Positions 54,531 to 64,000 of a stretch of 64,000 nucleotides of DNA are shown in pieces. The position numbers were made by a program, and so were the translations under genes. The notes under the pieces were generated by a model, which was not told where the DNA came from, searched no databases, and saw nothing but the letters and a program-made list of their open reading frames with translations. Source of the DNA: Ornithodoros turicata (lineage: Eukaryota; Arthropoda; Arachnida; Ixodida; Argasidae); the NCBI RefSeq assembly GCF_037126465.1, contig NC_088210.1:27491511-27555510 (forward strand), written 5' to 3'. How positions within the stretch are numbered: position 1 is the first letter of the stretch; the number at the start of each line of letters is the position of its first letter.

Positions 54531-55600
54531 CTCTTTACAACGAAATAACTATTGAAGCAACTATTAGTGGTACTATTTTTGTATCTTTAAAAATGTCTTG
54601 GCCAGAATGTTAATGAAAATGTTTTTTTTTCTCTCCCTCCCTCTCAAGAATGACTAAAACAAACCTGCCATAAAAGCTGGCACGGTGCGCAGAGAATTCC
54701 CCACACATTATATTCTCATCGGGAAGTGCTCTCATTGTTCATTTTCAAAATGTCACCAAACGCCGCTATACGGAACATTAAAAGGAGATACAGTAAACAT
54801 TCCTTATAAAGAAATTGCCTCTATATTTGTCTCGAATTACCGCGTTAATCGGAGTTTCAAGGTGGCCAGCGTTTCGAACCGGCTTATTCGAAATGTGCTC
54901 CCAGCCAATTCCGCTTATTGCGAAGAGGCAGCTGACAATGTGCATGTGGCAAATCCAGCTTACGTCTTTTCATTCTCCTTCGCGTATTTCAAATTATGCA
55001 AAATTATTTCAAAATATTTAATATTCCGTTTTCTAAAAATTGCCAAAGTTAAGAAGGTATGGCGTGCACTTTCCAAGTCTGTAGCTTTTTCTTTTTTTTT
55101 TTGCAACTTTGGGTACCCGTATCGCAGAGATTAGTCGTGGTAAGAGAATGAAAATTAGTATAGGATAAAAGACGCCCGCCTTCTCCGTCTCCCTATGAAG
55201 TCTAATCGCTGCAGAGCTCGCAGGTAATTTTACATAATTTTGCAAACTTCGAGAAAATTGAGTTTTTCTCTTAAGTTTGGCACTTAATTTCTCCGAACAC
55301 ATTGCGAATTTGTGGATCGTTTTGGTATCATAGGTGTTGGTGCATATATAGTGTGTCATCTTCCCAGTTAAATCGAAGGTGTGGTCCAGACCACCCCGAC
55401 TCATCTGACGTACGTGAAAACACCCCGTATGCCTTTGTGGGACGTCCAGTTACATTAACGCCCCTGTATTCTACGATGAGAATTATCGATTATACGCCCA
55501 AATCTCGAGACAGCGGCCACTAAATTTCGCATTGTGTGAAACCCGTTCCATATGTTGTCTGAACGTGCGCATGCTCCTATGCAGCAGCATCACAAGAGCT
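54531..55600. other. No gene recognised
   Basis: A 149-residue open frame at 54685-55134 reads MRREFPTHYILIGKCSHCSF onward. It has no recognisable domain and becomes Lys/Phe-rich low-complexity. No exon boundaries. Confidence 0.35.
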
Positions 55601-55739
55601 AGGCGTCTACGCGTACAGTGCACTTCAGTCGGCAGTGTCGAGCCCAAAGCAGAAACAGAGACAAAAAACAGAGGGAGCTAACGCAGAAAAAAGAAGAAAA
55701 AAATGCACGCGCTAGACCCGTCACAAAGTGGAGAACAGG

Positions 55740-55920
55740 AGACGTAATTTACGAGCGTCGCGCGCGTGCGTTGCTGTGCGCATGCGCAGACGGATCACAT
55801 CCTGGCTCGCGCGTGCTTATGCGATTTTCGTCGGATGTCGTTTTCCGTGCGCGCTCAGCAGCCTCGTATACCACGTCTACTCGCTTATAAGCCGCAGAAG
55901 GGCTTAATGTTTTCCCCTGT
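55740..55920 (+). promoter_or_regulatory. CpG-rich candidate promoter with NRF-1-type site
   Basis: A CpG-rich block (GAGCGTCGCGCGCGTGCG at 55753) contains the palindrome TGCGCATGCGCA at 55777-55788, a perfect match to the NRF-1 consensus found at many housekeeping promoters. About 100 bp downstream lies CTTATAAG at 55884-55891, a weak TATA-like element in plus orientation. No coding start recognised as belonging to it. Inferred from motifs only. Confidence 0.35.
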
Positions 55921-56500
55921 AGTGTTTTCGTTGTGAGATGAGAGCATGCAAATGGTACGACACGATTATCATTGCATTTTTTAAATTTTATTATCGTATC
56001 TTTGTTTTTCCGGCAGACGTCATATGAAAAGTCTCGGTGTTTTCGGTTCTGATGTATGTCGAAAATTCGGTGATATTGTTTCGTGGGTAAATATGGCAGT
56101 CGTGTTCAAGTGTAAGTTACGTGTAGGTGTCGTGCACAAAATTCCATCCGGCAGAAGAACGAACTGCAAGTTCGCATCCGGTTTCGGTTGTACGATGACG
56201 TACGCGTGACGTAAACGCTGCTCCACATTTAACGGGAGTTATGCGGGTATTGGACCGGTGAGGTGATTGATTGATTGATTGCGATTGAGCGTTGATTGGG
56301 GGCGATTCAAGACAGCTTACATGTGAGTAAACCAGGGTGTATAGCAATATCACAATGCGTTCATGGTTTCCAAAAGTATATACTAGAATTACTCATTCTG
56401 TCGCGTCATACAGAGTGTGAAATCATTTCGCATATGTATCCTTTTTATCTCGCCTTTGTAGCACCGGCGAGGACTTTTGTATAGAAACTCAAACAAGGAC
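55921..56500. other. No gene recognised
   Basis: TTGATTGATTGATTGCG at 56267-56283 is a short tetranucleotide run. No exon recognised. Confidence 0.4.
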
Positions 56501-56854
56501 TATAGAGGGTGTTTGCTCTAACGTGTCCAGAAATTGTATTGTTGAGAACTATGGCAAACCGGAGTCTGAAGGGTGCAGCATTTAATGGACCGATGGTAGA
56601 ACGATACAGGACTGAACCGTAGATGCGCGCGTGAACGATGTCCGATGATCTTCGTCCTTTTTACAACATGTATTTAAAGCGAGCGATGAAAGGAAAGCAA
56701 GTGGTACTTTTCTGCTACTTGAGTAAGAAACAGGTACTGATTCACTAGTAGCACCTGTTTCTTAGTCAAGTAGCTGAAACGTAACGCTCGTTTCTCTTTT
56801 ATCGCTCGCTTTAAGTAAAATTTCGGGACACGTTAGAGCAAACACACTGTATGT
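56501..56854. mobile_element. Inverted-repeat element with GGGTGTTT-type ends
   Basis: The left end TATAGAGGGTGTTTGCTCTA and ACGTGTCC match the inverted right end (TACATACAGTGTGTTTGCTC at 56854 reading back). Inside, TTTAAAGCGAGCGATGAAAG pairs with CTTTTATCGCTCGCTTTAAG, and CTACTTGAGTAAGAAACAGG with CCTGTTTCTTAGTCAAGTAG. The left arm carries about 130 bp (56541-56668) with no partner, so it is an insertion in that arm or a deletion in the other. The end sequence is related to that of the foldback at 51783. Confidence 0.82.
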
Positions 56855-57435
56855 ACTCATATCACTGTATCACTCATATGTTCGCGGTAGAACGAATTAA
56901 AATTAAACGTCATCACCGCTATACGCTCCCACACACTCAACCGTGCCACATTAGTGTGCTGACCTTACCATTCTTAATAACCACTGAACCCAACCAAACC
57001 TAAGCCAGAATCGAAGCTCATCGCGAGGCAGTGGAACCATCTGCCTCTCTGCGCGACGGGTTGTGAACGGGAGAAAATTTTCCTCTGACAAACCGATAAT
57101 CAATATATGGGGTAATTTGTCATCTTCCCCTTCCTCCGTGCAGCTGGGCACAGAATGCTGCTCCTTTTCAACACGTTCTGCTTGGAGCTTGACCCTGTTT
57201 TTGCTACTGCAACATTTCCATCATGTATATAGACGTCCATGTACTACAATCCATGTGCGGGATTGTTATACCGAAACCGACCCGGGCAGGGAAAGAACAG
57301 CTCCCCTCGAGTGTTTGTGTATGTAGTAGACACATGTGTGCAACAAACTGCTTCGTGTAACGTCCACGCCTGCGATGTAATGAGTTAGGTATAATGTCGC
57401 AAGGCATTGTATTTTCTCGAAGGTTGCTATATATT
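56855..57435. other. No gene recognised
   Basis: No assigned feature. Confidence 0.4.
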
Positions 57436-57437
57436 GG

Positions 57438-57550
57438 CTTTATTTATTTATTTTTATTTATGCAAATACCTCAAATTACCCCGATGGGGCGTTACATGAG
57501 GGAGGGAGTCACACTAGCAAAAACAAAACGGAACGAGATAAACAACAAAC
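57438..57550 (-). mobile_element. Retroelement 3' end with (AAATA)n tail
   Basis: On the minus strand, CTCCCTCATGTAACGCCCCA and TCGGGGTAATTTGAGGTATT precede TTGCATAAATAAAAATAAAT. The structure (CATGTAAC..., short GC stem, AAATA tail) is the same type as at 53484-53660, so both are probably ends of related retroelements. Confidence 0.6.
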
Positions 57551-58917
57551 AAGAAAAACTCGCGCATATTTGTAGCTAGATACACTCATGAACAACAACT
57601 AGATACACTCATACAACTCATGCTTTAATGTAAGTTTCCTGCGTGACCCGTTCACAGGATGTGTTTGTTGTTTATAAATAGCCAATAAACAATAAAACTA
57701 GTTTATTGTTTTGTTACAGTTTACAGTTGTTGTTTATTATAGTTGTTATAGTTTATTGTATCTGTAAACTGAACAGAACTTGAAATCCAAATTGAGACCA
57801 CTAACCAGCCTTCATTTCGTGTTTCCTTTCTTTCTTTCTTTTTTATTTTATGCTACAACGGCCCTACGTTATTATTATTATTTTTTTGTCTTGATGCTAT
57901 TATCGATGAATTTATCTCAATCTTGACTACATCCGTATACGTTTGGGAGAAAATGTGCCGTTACCCAGTCTCAGGTTTAGCAGGTATATATCTACATATA
58001 TTTATTATATATTTATGTATAACTTTTTGGTCCTTTCGTACAGTGAACAACAAATGAAGTGCCAACCTTCCCCACTCGTCGTCACTACTTGTATTTGCTG
58101 CTGTTGTTTAAGTATTTATCCTGCTTGTCTTTATAGAGCGCATACCCGTTTAATAAGGACGGTCGCTGTAGCATGATGAACTGCGTCTTATCTCACAGAA
58201 GCGTATATCCTATATCACAAATTATTCCACGCGTTCAATTCAGACCGTTCCCCCACTGCGAAAGAGCCACAGAAATATACACGCTGTTTATATTCAGATA
58301 TAAAGAGAAGGATTCTCGATGCGCACGCCTTGGCCATTTATTTAAGTTTGCCCAATCATTCGATGCGTTATCTATGACTTTGGCCCAGACGATCGACCAT
58401 TTTCTTCGGAGCATTCCTCAAGAAGCTCACCTAATAGACGGCGCGGAATCAATCGTTTGCAATCCAAGCGTTTGGGATAAACATAGCAGTCGCGTAATTG
58501 TTTCCAAACCGTGCGTCGTGACTGAGATGCAAGGAAGAACTGGCGTACGGGGAGTATAGCAGCAGCAGAGGAAGAAGTAGGAGAACCGACGCTATATGTC
58601 ATCGATGATTATGACTGATTTTGGGGGGAGATATGATAACGTATAATGACATCGTGATCGCGCGAGCGATCAGTCTGCGTGATATTTTTGAGCGTGTACC
58701 AAAAGGAACATCCTGGTACATTTCGAACACCGAAGAGGTTTGCGTTGTGCGTCTTTATATGCAAAACATGACGTAATAACGTTGGTTGCGAAGATTAAAT
58801 CGGTGATGATTCGACGCAATGCTGCAGGGTGAAATACTTAGGCCCGTCTTGAGTACACGTATAGCATGGTACAGTCCATACAAGGCAAACAAGCATATAA
58901 GAGCATTTCTTTTAATT
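57551..58917. other. No gene recognised
   Basis: AT-rich inverted words around TTTATTGTTTTGTTACAG and CTGTAAACTG at 57700-57770. A 128-residue frame at 58173-58559 has no recognisable domain. Confidence 0.35.
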
Positions 58918-59192
58918 GACGTGTTAGCGCCGCGAAGCAACTGTGGCAATGAGCAGCGTACAGAGGTGGAACGATGGAGAGGGTCCAGCAGGAAAGAGTG
59001 AGTGAAAGAGGGGGTTAGTGTACCTCCTGGGCCGACTTCAGGGCGAACTGTGCCGACGTTCGTCTGGAAGGTCTATCGGGAAAAAAAAAAAATCAGGGAA
59101 AACCTGAGACAGCATAGCCGGTGCAGGGATTCGAACCCGCCTCACCTCCGCGTAGAAAGCGATCATCCTAACCGCTATACCACGGGAGCTTT
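58918..59192 (-). mobile_element. Full-length tRNA-derived SINE (GTCGGCCC family)
   Basis: On the minus strand, the head reads AGCTCCCGTGGTATAGCGGT (A-box region), then TAGGATGATCGCTTTCTACG and GGCGGGTTCGAATCCCTGC (B box GGTTCGAATCC). The body is GTCTCAGGTTTTCCCTGA, CGTCGGCACAGTTCGCCC, TGAAGTCGGCCCAGGAGG, and the 3' part CTCTGTACGCTGCTCATTGC to GCGGCGCTAACACG. About 275 bp. It is the reference copy that links the separate head (43144) and body fragments (7760, 24825, 28088, 44592). The acceptor stem is not paired, so it is not a tRNA gene. Confidence 0.85.
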
Positions 59193-61802
59193 TCCTTCTT
59201 TTTTTTTTCTTTTTTCTTAAAGGTAAGTTATGCGTAACCTGGATTCAAACTATATAGCTAACCCTGCCTGCATGTGAACGGTATTGTTTGCGTCAATGAA
59301 GCGATCGTCTCACAGAGTCTTGCACAGTGCAGGAATTCAAAGCCGAAAAAATAAGAAGAAAAAAAGAAAGAAAAAGACTTTGGCTATAACGTTGGTTGCT
59401 GGGTTTTCCGACAGACTCATACTAAACCCCCTGTCCCCCTCTCCTTCCTGCTGTCCTCTCTCCATCTGTCCCCACCTGTACACCGCTACACGGAATAGAC
59501 ACGGAATAGAAAGAAGAAAAAAAAAAGAGCTAACTTTGGTTGAGGTCGCTCGCGACGCTAGCGTTATATGGCTACGTACGTGGCTCAAGAAAAAGGCTGC
59601 AAATAAAGACGGGTGTGTATACATCCGAATCTTCGCAGTGTCTTCTCTCATCCTAGCTTTCTCAGCTCTTTCTAAGCTCCCACAACACATGCATATCAGT
59701 ATAGAGCACCCAGACGCATAGGTATATGTATATATAAAAAAAGGCTGAATATCGTACGGAGAGAGGGGGGAGGGAAGACGAAGGGAAGCGCTGCAGCCGC
59801 AAATTGAGCGTGCAAAAAGTGGAAAATTGACGCCCGCCTCCACAAGGGAATGCACACGCGGGGGAGAAACGCAACGAGAAGGATTCCATATACAAAAAAG
59901 AGGGGGACAGATCTCCCTATTTTTTACGCGCGTCTTTTGTGTAGCCGTGTGTGACGTGTAGGCAAGTTAAACCTTTGTAATCAAGCACACGCTCCAGCAC
60001 ACGGGTGTGAAACGTGCGCAAACACGTTTATTTAGTGAAACGCAAGCCGTTGAAATGCCGTAAAGTGCGTGTGTGCGTTACAAACAATGAATGGCATACT
60101 GTTGAAATAAAATTTGGTTGATATCCTCGTTTCTCGCTGATGTCTGTTCGGTTGTATACAGCAGATATTTGGCACATATACTACGACGAGGAAAATGAAA
60201 AAAAAAAAAAAAGGCGCATAGCCTTACTTGCGTGGAGGCCACGGAGTGTTTTTTTTACACCTTTTCAACGTGTAAGATAGTTGTTTTTGTGAATACGCAC
60301 CCTAATTTTCTTACTTTGCAGATTCAACTGAAACTTGTTGAATGACAGTGTTGAAAACGGTGTTTTAAGGCATCCATCTGAAAAGTTTGTTTTAAATAGA
60401 ATACGGCCAATACTTAAATGAACGGCCTCGGTACATTATCGCAAAAGCACCGCCGTGGCGCTCCGGTATTAATTAGTATATACAGAAATTCCAGTCTCCC
60501 TCATTTATTTATCGAAACACATACCCCAAAAATTTGAAAGAGGCTGTGACAAGCAAGCCAGCTTGTAAAGCGGGGACCTTCTTCAACGCGCGTCCAATCG
60601 ACTATGCACGGTCACAACCAGCAAGTACCCGAACGCAAGCAGATATAATGTCCATCGTGTACACATTTTTCGTTCCGCACAAAACCTATTTCCCCATTAA
60701 AAGCAAAAACAAACAGAATTATTCCGCGGAGAGCGAGAAGGTAAGAAGCTTATAGAGGGGCGGCGAGACAATCTTGTACGAGGAGACCGTCCCATACTCA
60801 TTTGCAAGTTGATGAAAAACCGTAAACGCTCCCTCCTCCTTCTCTGATCCGGCACCTAATGTTCGATCCTGTACACCTCGAGAAGCGGAAGAAGAAGAAG
60901 AAGAAGCAAAAAAGCGACGGCCTCTGCTCCTCACAGAGATGAAATACTCGTTCTTAATTCTTTCTTCGTATACTTTCATCATTCAGAAATGAGGAGAAGG
61001 GGCGACCACATCCACGGCTGTATACGCTCGACTTGACGACAGCAAGACTGGTAGGAGGTCCCTCTGTCGGGCCTACGGGCATCATCGTCGACTGCGCGAG
61101 GCTGCCAGACCACCCCGCGCGATATCCTCCGGCAGAGAGCAGAGTGTACGGCTGGCAACGTTGGTCGTGGGCGTCTGCCATGCGTCCGATGCGTGTCACG
61201 TGACGGCAGGTGTCGGAAAGAAAGGTCTTTTCGAAGTCTAACCTCCCTGACTTTTGCTATCGGCAGGGATCCTCGCTCGCCGTGTACATTGCAGCTTCGC
61301 GTCGTGTCTGTCGGGCCTTCATGCGCATCACGATTCATCGGCGGGCCCGGATGTAGCATGTACGCTTAGAGGTTCACACACACGGCGTGCACTTTGTCTT
61401 CAGCCTTCAGCGCACTGGCATGGCTTACTTACACTCGATGCTTGATGAAAGAGCTCGCGAGACAAAAACGTACCACACAACGCAAGCTTGTGTTTTTGTC
61501 AGCCGCTTCTGCCTCGCGTTCTGTTTTATCAAGCACGGACTCCCACCTAGCTACTATTTCCCCGTAGTTCCAGGTTTAGCAAGCTTACTTATTGATTGTC
61601 ATCACTCCAAAACGTCGCAAAGTGAGATATGTGACGCAACGACACCTACCGTGAGCAACCCAGCCGTGTTGACAGGAAGAACAAAACCGATGACCACCTT
61701 TGCCAGGGGAAAAGCACTCACATCCACATCCAGGGGCAGTGCATCGAATCGCCTGAAAAGAGCAACGGGAATATTAAATTTATTTTTTCCAGCAGCTGCC
61801 CA
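59193..61802. other. No gene recognised
   Basis: A15 near 60198-60212. 60954-61359 is open on both strands and GC-richer than average, and 61602-61847 (minus) reads a hydrophobic frame, but none shows a recognisable domain or paired splice sites. A GAAGAAGAAG run lies at 60887-60905. Confidence 0.35.
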
Positions 61803-61937
61803 AAGCAGCACGACATGTTGGCCCAAATATTGGACCAATATTGGCAATACCGGCCCAATATTGGTTCAATCTTGGGCCATTATTGTGCCGACATTGCCAA
61901 TATTGGTCCAATATTGGCCCAACATGATGTGCTGCTT
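61803..61937. mobile_element. CCAATATTGG-rich short inverted-repeat element
   Basis: Ends AAGCAGCACGACATGTTGGC and, inverted, AAGCAGCACATCATGTTGGG. The interior is nested CCAATATTGG palindromes with GGACCAATATTGGCAATAC. 135 bp, the second copy of the element at 29272-29445. The arms match better here, so this copy is younger. Confidence 0.85.
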
Positions 61938-63460
61938 GGAGCGTCGTCCTGTAATAGCTGGCACCACCAATTACACCACGAGCCACAAAACAGCCGCCGC
62001 GCGCTCCACAACAGAGGCTCCACCGGAGCAAATACCGTTACCACTTTCACCTTTTTTCCCCCCGCACACAGAGAAAACCGCAGAGATAATTCTTCTTACA
62101 ATATAAAAGGGCAGGCGTCGTCCCTTTGGGGCAGCGGGAGGTGATAAGCAATTTGACCCTTCCCTTAGGTGAGGGCGGCTTCGAGGGCCTTCAACCCTAT
62201 ATCCTGGCCGCGGAGGTCCCAAGGGCCCCCGTGCCTTCCCTGGTCCTGCTGGCGATCCTCGTTACCCGTGTGATGGGGAAATTGGAAGAGGTTCCAAAAG
62301 GGGGGACGGTGCTCTCCTTATTTATGAGTTTATTACGGCATCGTAAAGGCATCCTTGGATGCGTACGCGTCGCCGCAGGAAGATGGCGCAATCGTGTTTC
62401 AGAGCCTTGCATGGAAGCACAGCACACTCACTCTGATCGCTGATGGGCGGATGAGTGTAACTTCAAATTGCCCAAGTGTCTTCGGTGAGTACGGAATGCA
62501 TGCGGGACAACCGTGGTCGGATAAGAACATCCTAACCCATTTCCAGCTAATGACCAACCGTGATCAGTGCATTTTGAACAAAAAGGTATAGAATGTTGTG
62601 ATAGGATTACTGATAAAAATGTAAATGTTCGTAAGAGAAGTGTAAGGTAAGCAAAGTCCTAACAATAATCATAATAATAATACTTGGGAGTAGACTTAAT
62701 AATAATAATGTCATCAGGCGGGGGTATTTGAGGTGCGGGGAATATATGTTTATTTATGGGGAAAAAAGGAGGGAAAGAATTAGCCTGCGCTACGCCGCCT
62801 TGCTATTCCCAGCAAAGAAAAATCAAAGAAAAAGAAATGGTCACAGTTCACACAGGAGGCCATACAGACCCGCAGGAACTGAAGAAATTCCGTGGTGAAG
62901 TACCTCACTGTGGTGTTTGAGGGTGAAGCGGTGAACTACTGAACAAAGGAACGTCCCGCCTTCATCGTCCTTTTCTTTCATCGCGCGTCAGCAACATTGG
63001 CAAACCAAGGTGAATCGTACGACCGAATTGAATCACGTCTTGAATCAGTTCGTCGAATCATACTAACCATATACGCAGAACTTGGTGAAGTATCGTGAAA
63101 AAAATGATGGGGCACCTTATTCGTTACGGTAAATTTCCTTGAGTAAAACTAAACGGACGGCGATAAAAAAAAAAAAAAAAACGTCGTCGGTGTTGAACTT
63201 TGGGGAACTGCCGCTGTCTGCATCCTTGCCTTTCACATCACTGCCACAGACCTCCGTTACCCTAGCCGCCGCCACCAAATCCCGACCGCAGAAGAGGACG
63301 GGCCGGCACGCGAGCTAATGAAAGGGAAGATTGTTCCGACGGCTGGCTGCGCGGGGAATACCAGCGGGCCCAACTGTTCCACAGGGTACCGTATCTCGTC
63401 TGTATACCCCGTTGCTTCCCTTAGCTTTCCCCTCCTGATCGATGTCCTCCTTCCACGTAA
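61938..63460. other. No gene recognised
   Basis: A18 at 63164-63181. (AAT)n patches near 62665-62712. 62105-62260 is GC-rich and mildly repetitive in style but unassigned. Confidence 0.4.
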
Positions 63461-63850
63461 ATGACCACTCCGTCCCAACGTGTAATCATCCGCTTTTTGT
63501 CGCTTTCTTTCGTTAATTTATGGTCCTGTTTTTGGCTGCGGTTTTCTCCTCGCCTTGTTTCCCCACTCCATTTTTTTTCTTCGCACTTTCTTTCCCCGTT
63601 GATTCCCAAAACGGCCACAAAAGGGCGCCTCGTTCGCACGCCCCTCTTCCCTACTCTGTTTATAGTCCGCCTTCCTCCCTTTTTCTGTAAATAAGGCATC
63701 CCATGTTTTCCTCGTCTTTCGCCTCTTGGATGACTTCTTCTCTTGTTCTTTCTGCAATCTACTTCCCTTTGTCTTTTCCTTTATTTTCCCTTTTCTTTTG
63801 TTCTCTCTCTGCCTGTCTCTCTCTCTCCTCCTTTTTCCCCTTTATGCGCG
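63461..63850. repeat. Long pyrimidine-rich tract
   Basis: About 390 bases of strongly CT-biased plus-strand sequence, with CTCTCTCTC units near 63806-63830. Low complexity; open frames on both strands here follow from composition. Confidence 0.7.
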
Positions 63851-64000
63851 CTTCGGACACTGACTGCATTACGTGAATGCGCAGACAAAACTATTTTGAA
63901 ATTGATATTAGAGATCGATAATAGATATTATAGATTTCCCGATCGAATGTGAAATCGCGGACATCATTATGGTGTTGAATTCCACAGTGTCTAATGAAAT

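Noticed and set aside
59110..59192. A tRNA gene on the minus strand (GGTTCGAATCC box)
   Set aside because: It continues into the GTCGGCCC-type SINE body and has an irregular anticodon arm; the similar head at 43144 has the same problem.
60954..61359. Overlapping minus-strand ORFs as an additional exon
   Set aside because: The frames are open in two minus-strand phases and partly on plus, the translation is Arg/Ser-rich, and no matching acceptor-donor pair or family resemblance was found.

Overview
The window looks like an arthropod nuclear genome, most likely a tick or a close arachnid relative. I infer this from its make-up: short spliced coding islands in very large non-coding stretches, many long homopolymers and microsatellites, tRNA-derived SINEs, and a dense population of small palindromic DNA transposons. 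There are no operons, ribosome-binding sites or dense ORFs, so this is not prokaryotic or viral DNA. The species assignment is an inference.

Only one protein-coding exon can be defended. It is a 263-base minus-strand exon at 3064-3326 with a textbook acceptor (polypyrimidine tract, then GCAG) and donor (CAG then GTGAG). Its 87 codons match the conserved N-terminal block of basonuclin, the zinc-finger transcription factor family that includes vertebrate BNC1/BNC2 and is related to insect disconnected. The gene runs right to left, so the 60 kb to the right of the exon is most simply read as its upstream phase-1 intron, perhaps with further unrecognised genes. I found no second basonuclin exon.

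The rest is dominated by mobile elements. The most abundant is a roughly 250-bp, almost perfectly palindromic MITE family with TA target duplications (about 21 complete or partial copies at 1090-1831, 3532, 7462, 10912-11834, 14180, 24146, 33193, 34909-35390, 37673-38683, 46493-46936 and 49281-49722). It falls into at least four subfamilies and often inserts into or beside its own copies. A second repeat family with recurring TAGTCCC/ACTCCC words has about ten copies. Two tRNA-derived SINE families are present. One has a Thr/Ala-like head with two alternative 3' tails; the other has an unrelated head and a body containing a conserved GTCGGCCCAGGA segment. Other elements are a pogo/Tigger-like MITE (14847-15020), a roughly 850-bp foldback with about 370-bp arms (51783-52637), two abutting foldbacks (52822-53127), a TIR element at 56501-56854, two CCAATATTGG-rich elements (29272 and 61803), a probable hAT-like element (36981-37645), and two retroelement 3' ends with AAATA-type tails.

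Layout: 1-3.8 kb holds a MITE cluster and the basonuclin exon; 3.8-12.6 kb is intronic or intergenic with MITEs and TAGTCCC repeats; 12.6-13.1 kb is a head-to-head SINE pair; 14-16.4 kb holds MITEs, an unusual non-repetitive stretch and a tandem duplication; 16.4-28 kb is mostly unexplained; 28-33.5 kb is rich in SINE and TAGTCCC copies; 34.9-38.7 kb is a dense MITE cluster; 40.8-45.4 kb holds SINEs; 46.5-53.7 kb holds MITEs and foldbacks; 55.6-55.9 kb is a CpG-rich candidate promoter; 56.5-62 kb holds more repeats; and the right end carries a long pyrimidine-rich tract. No autonomous transposase, rRNA, functional tRNA or CRISPR array was recognised.
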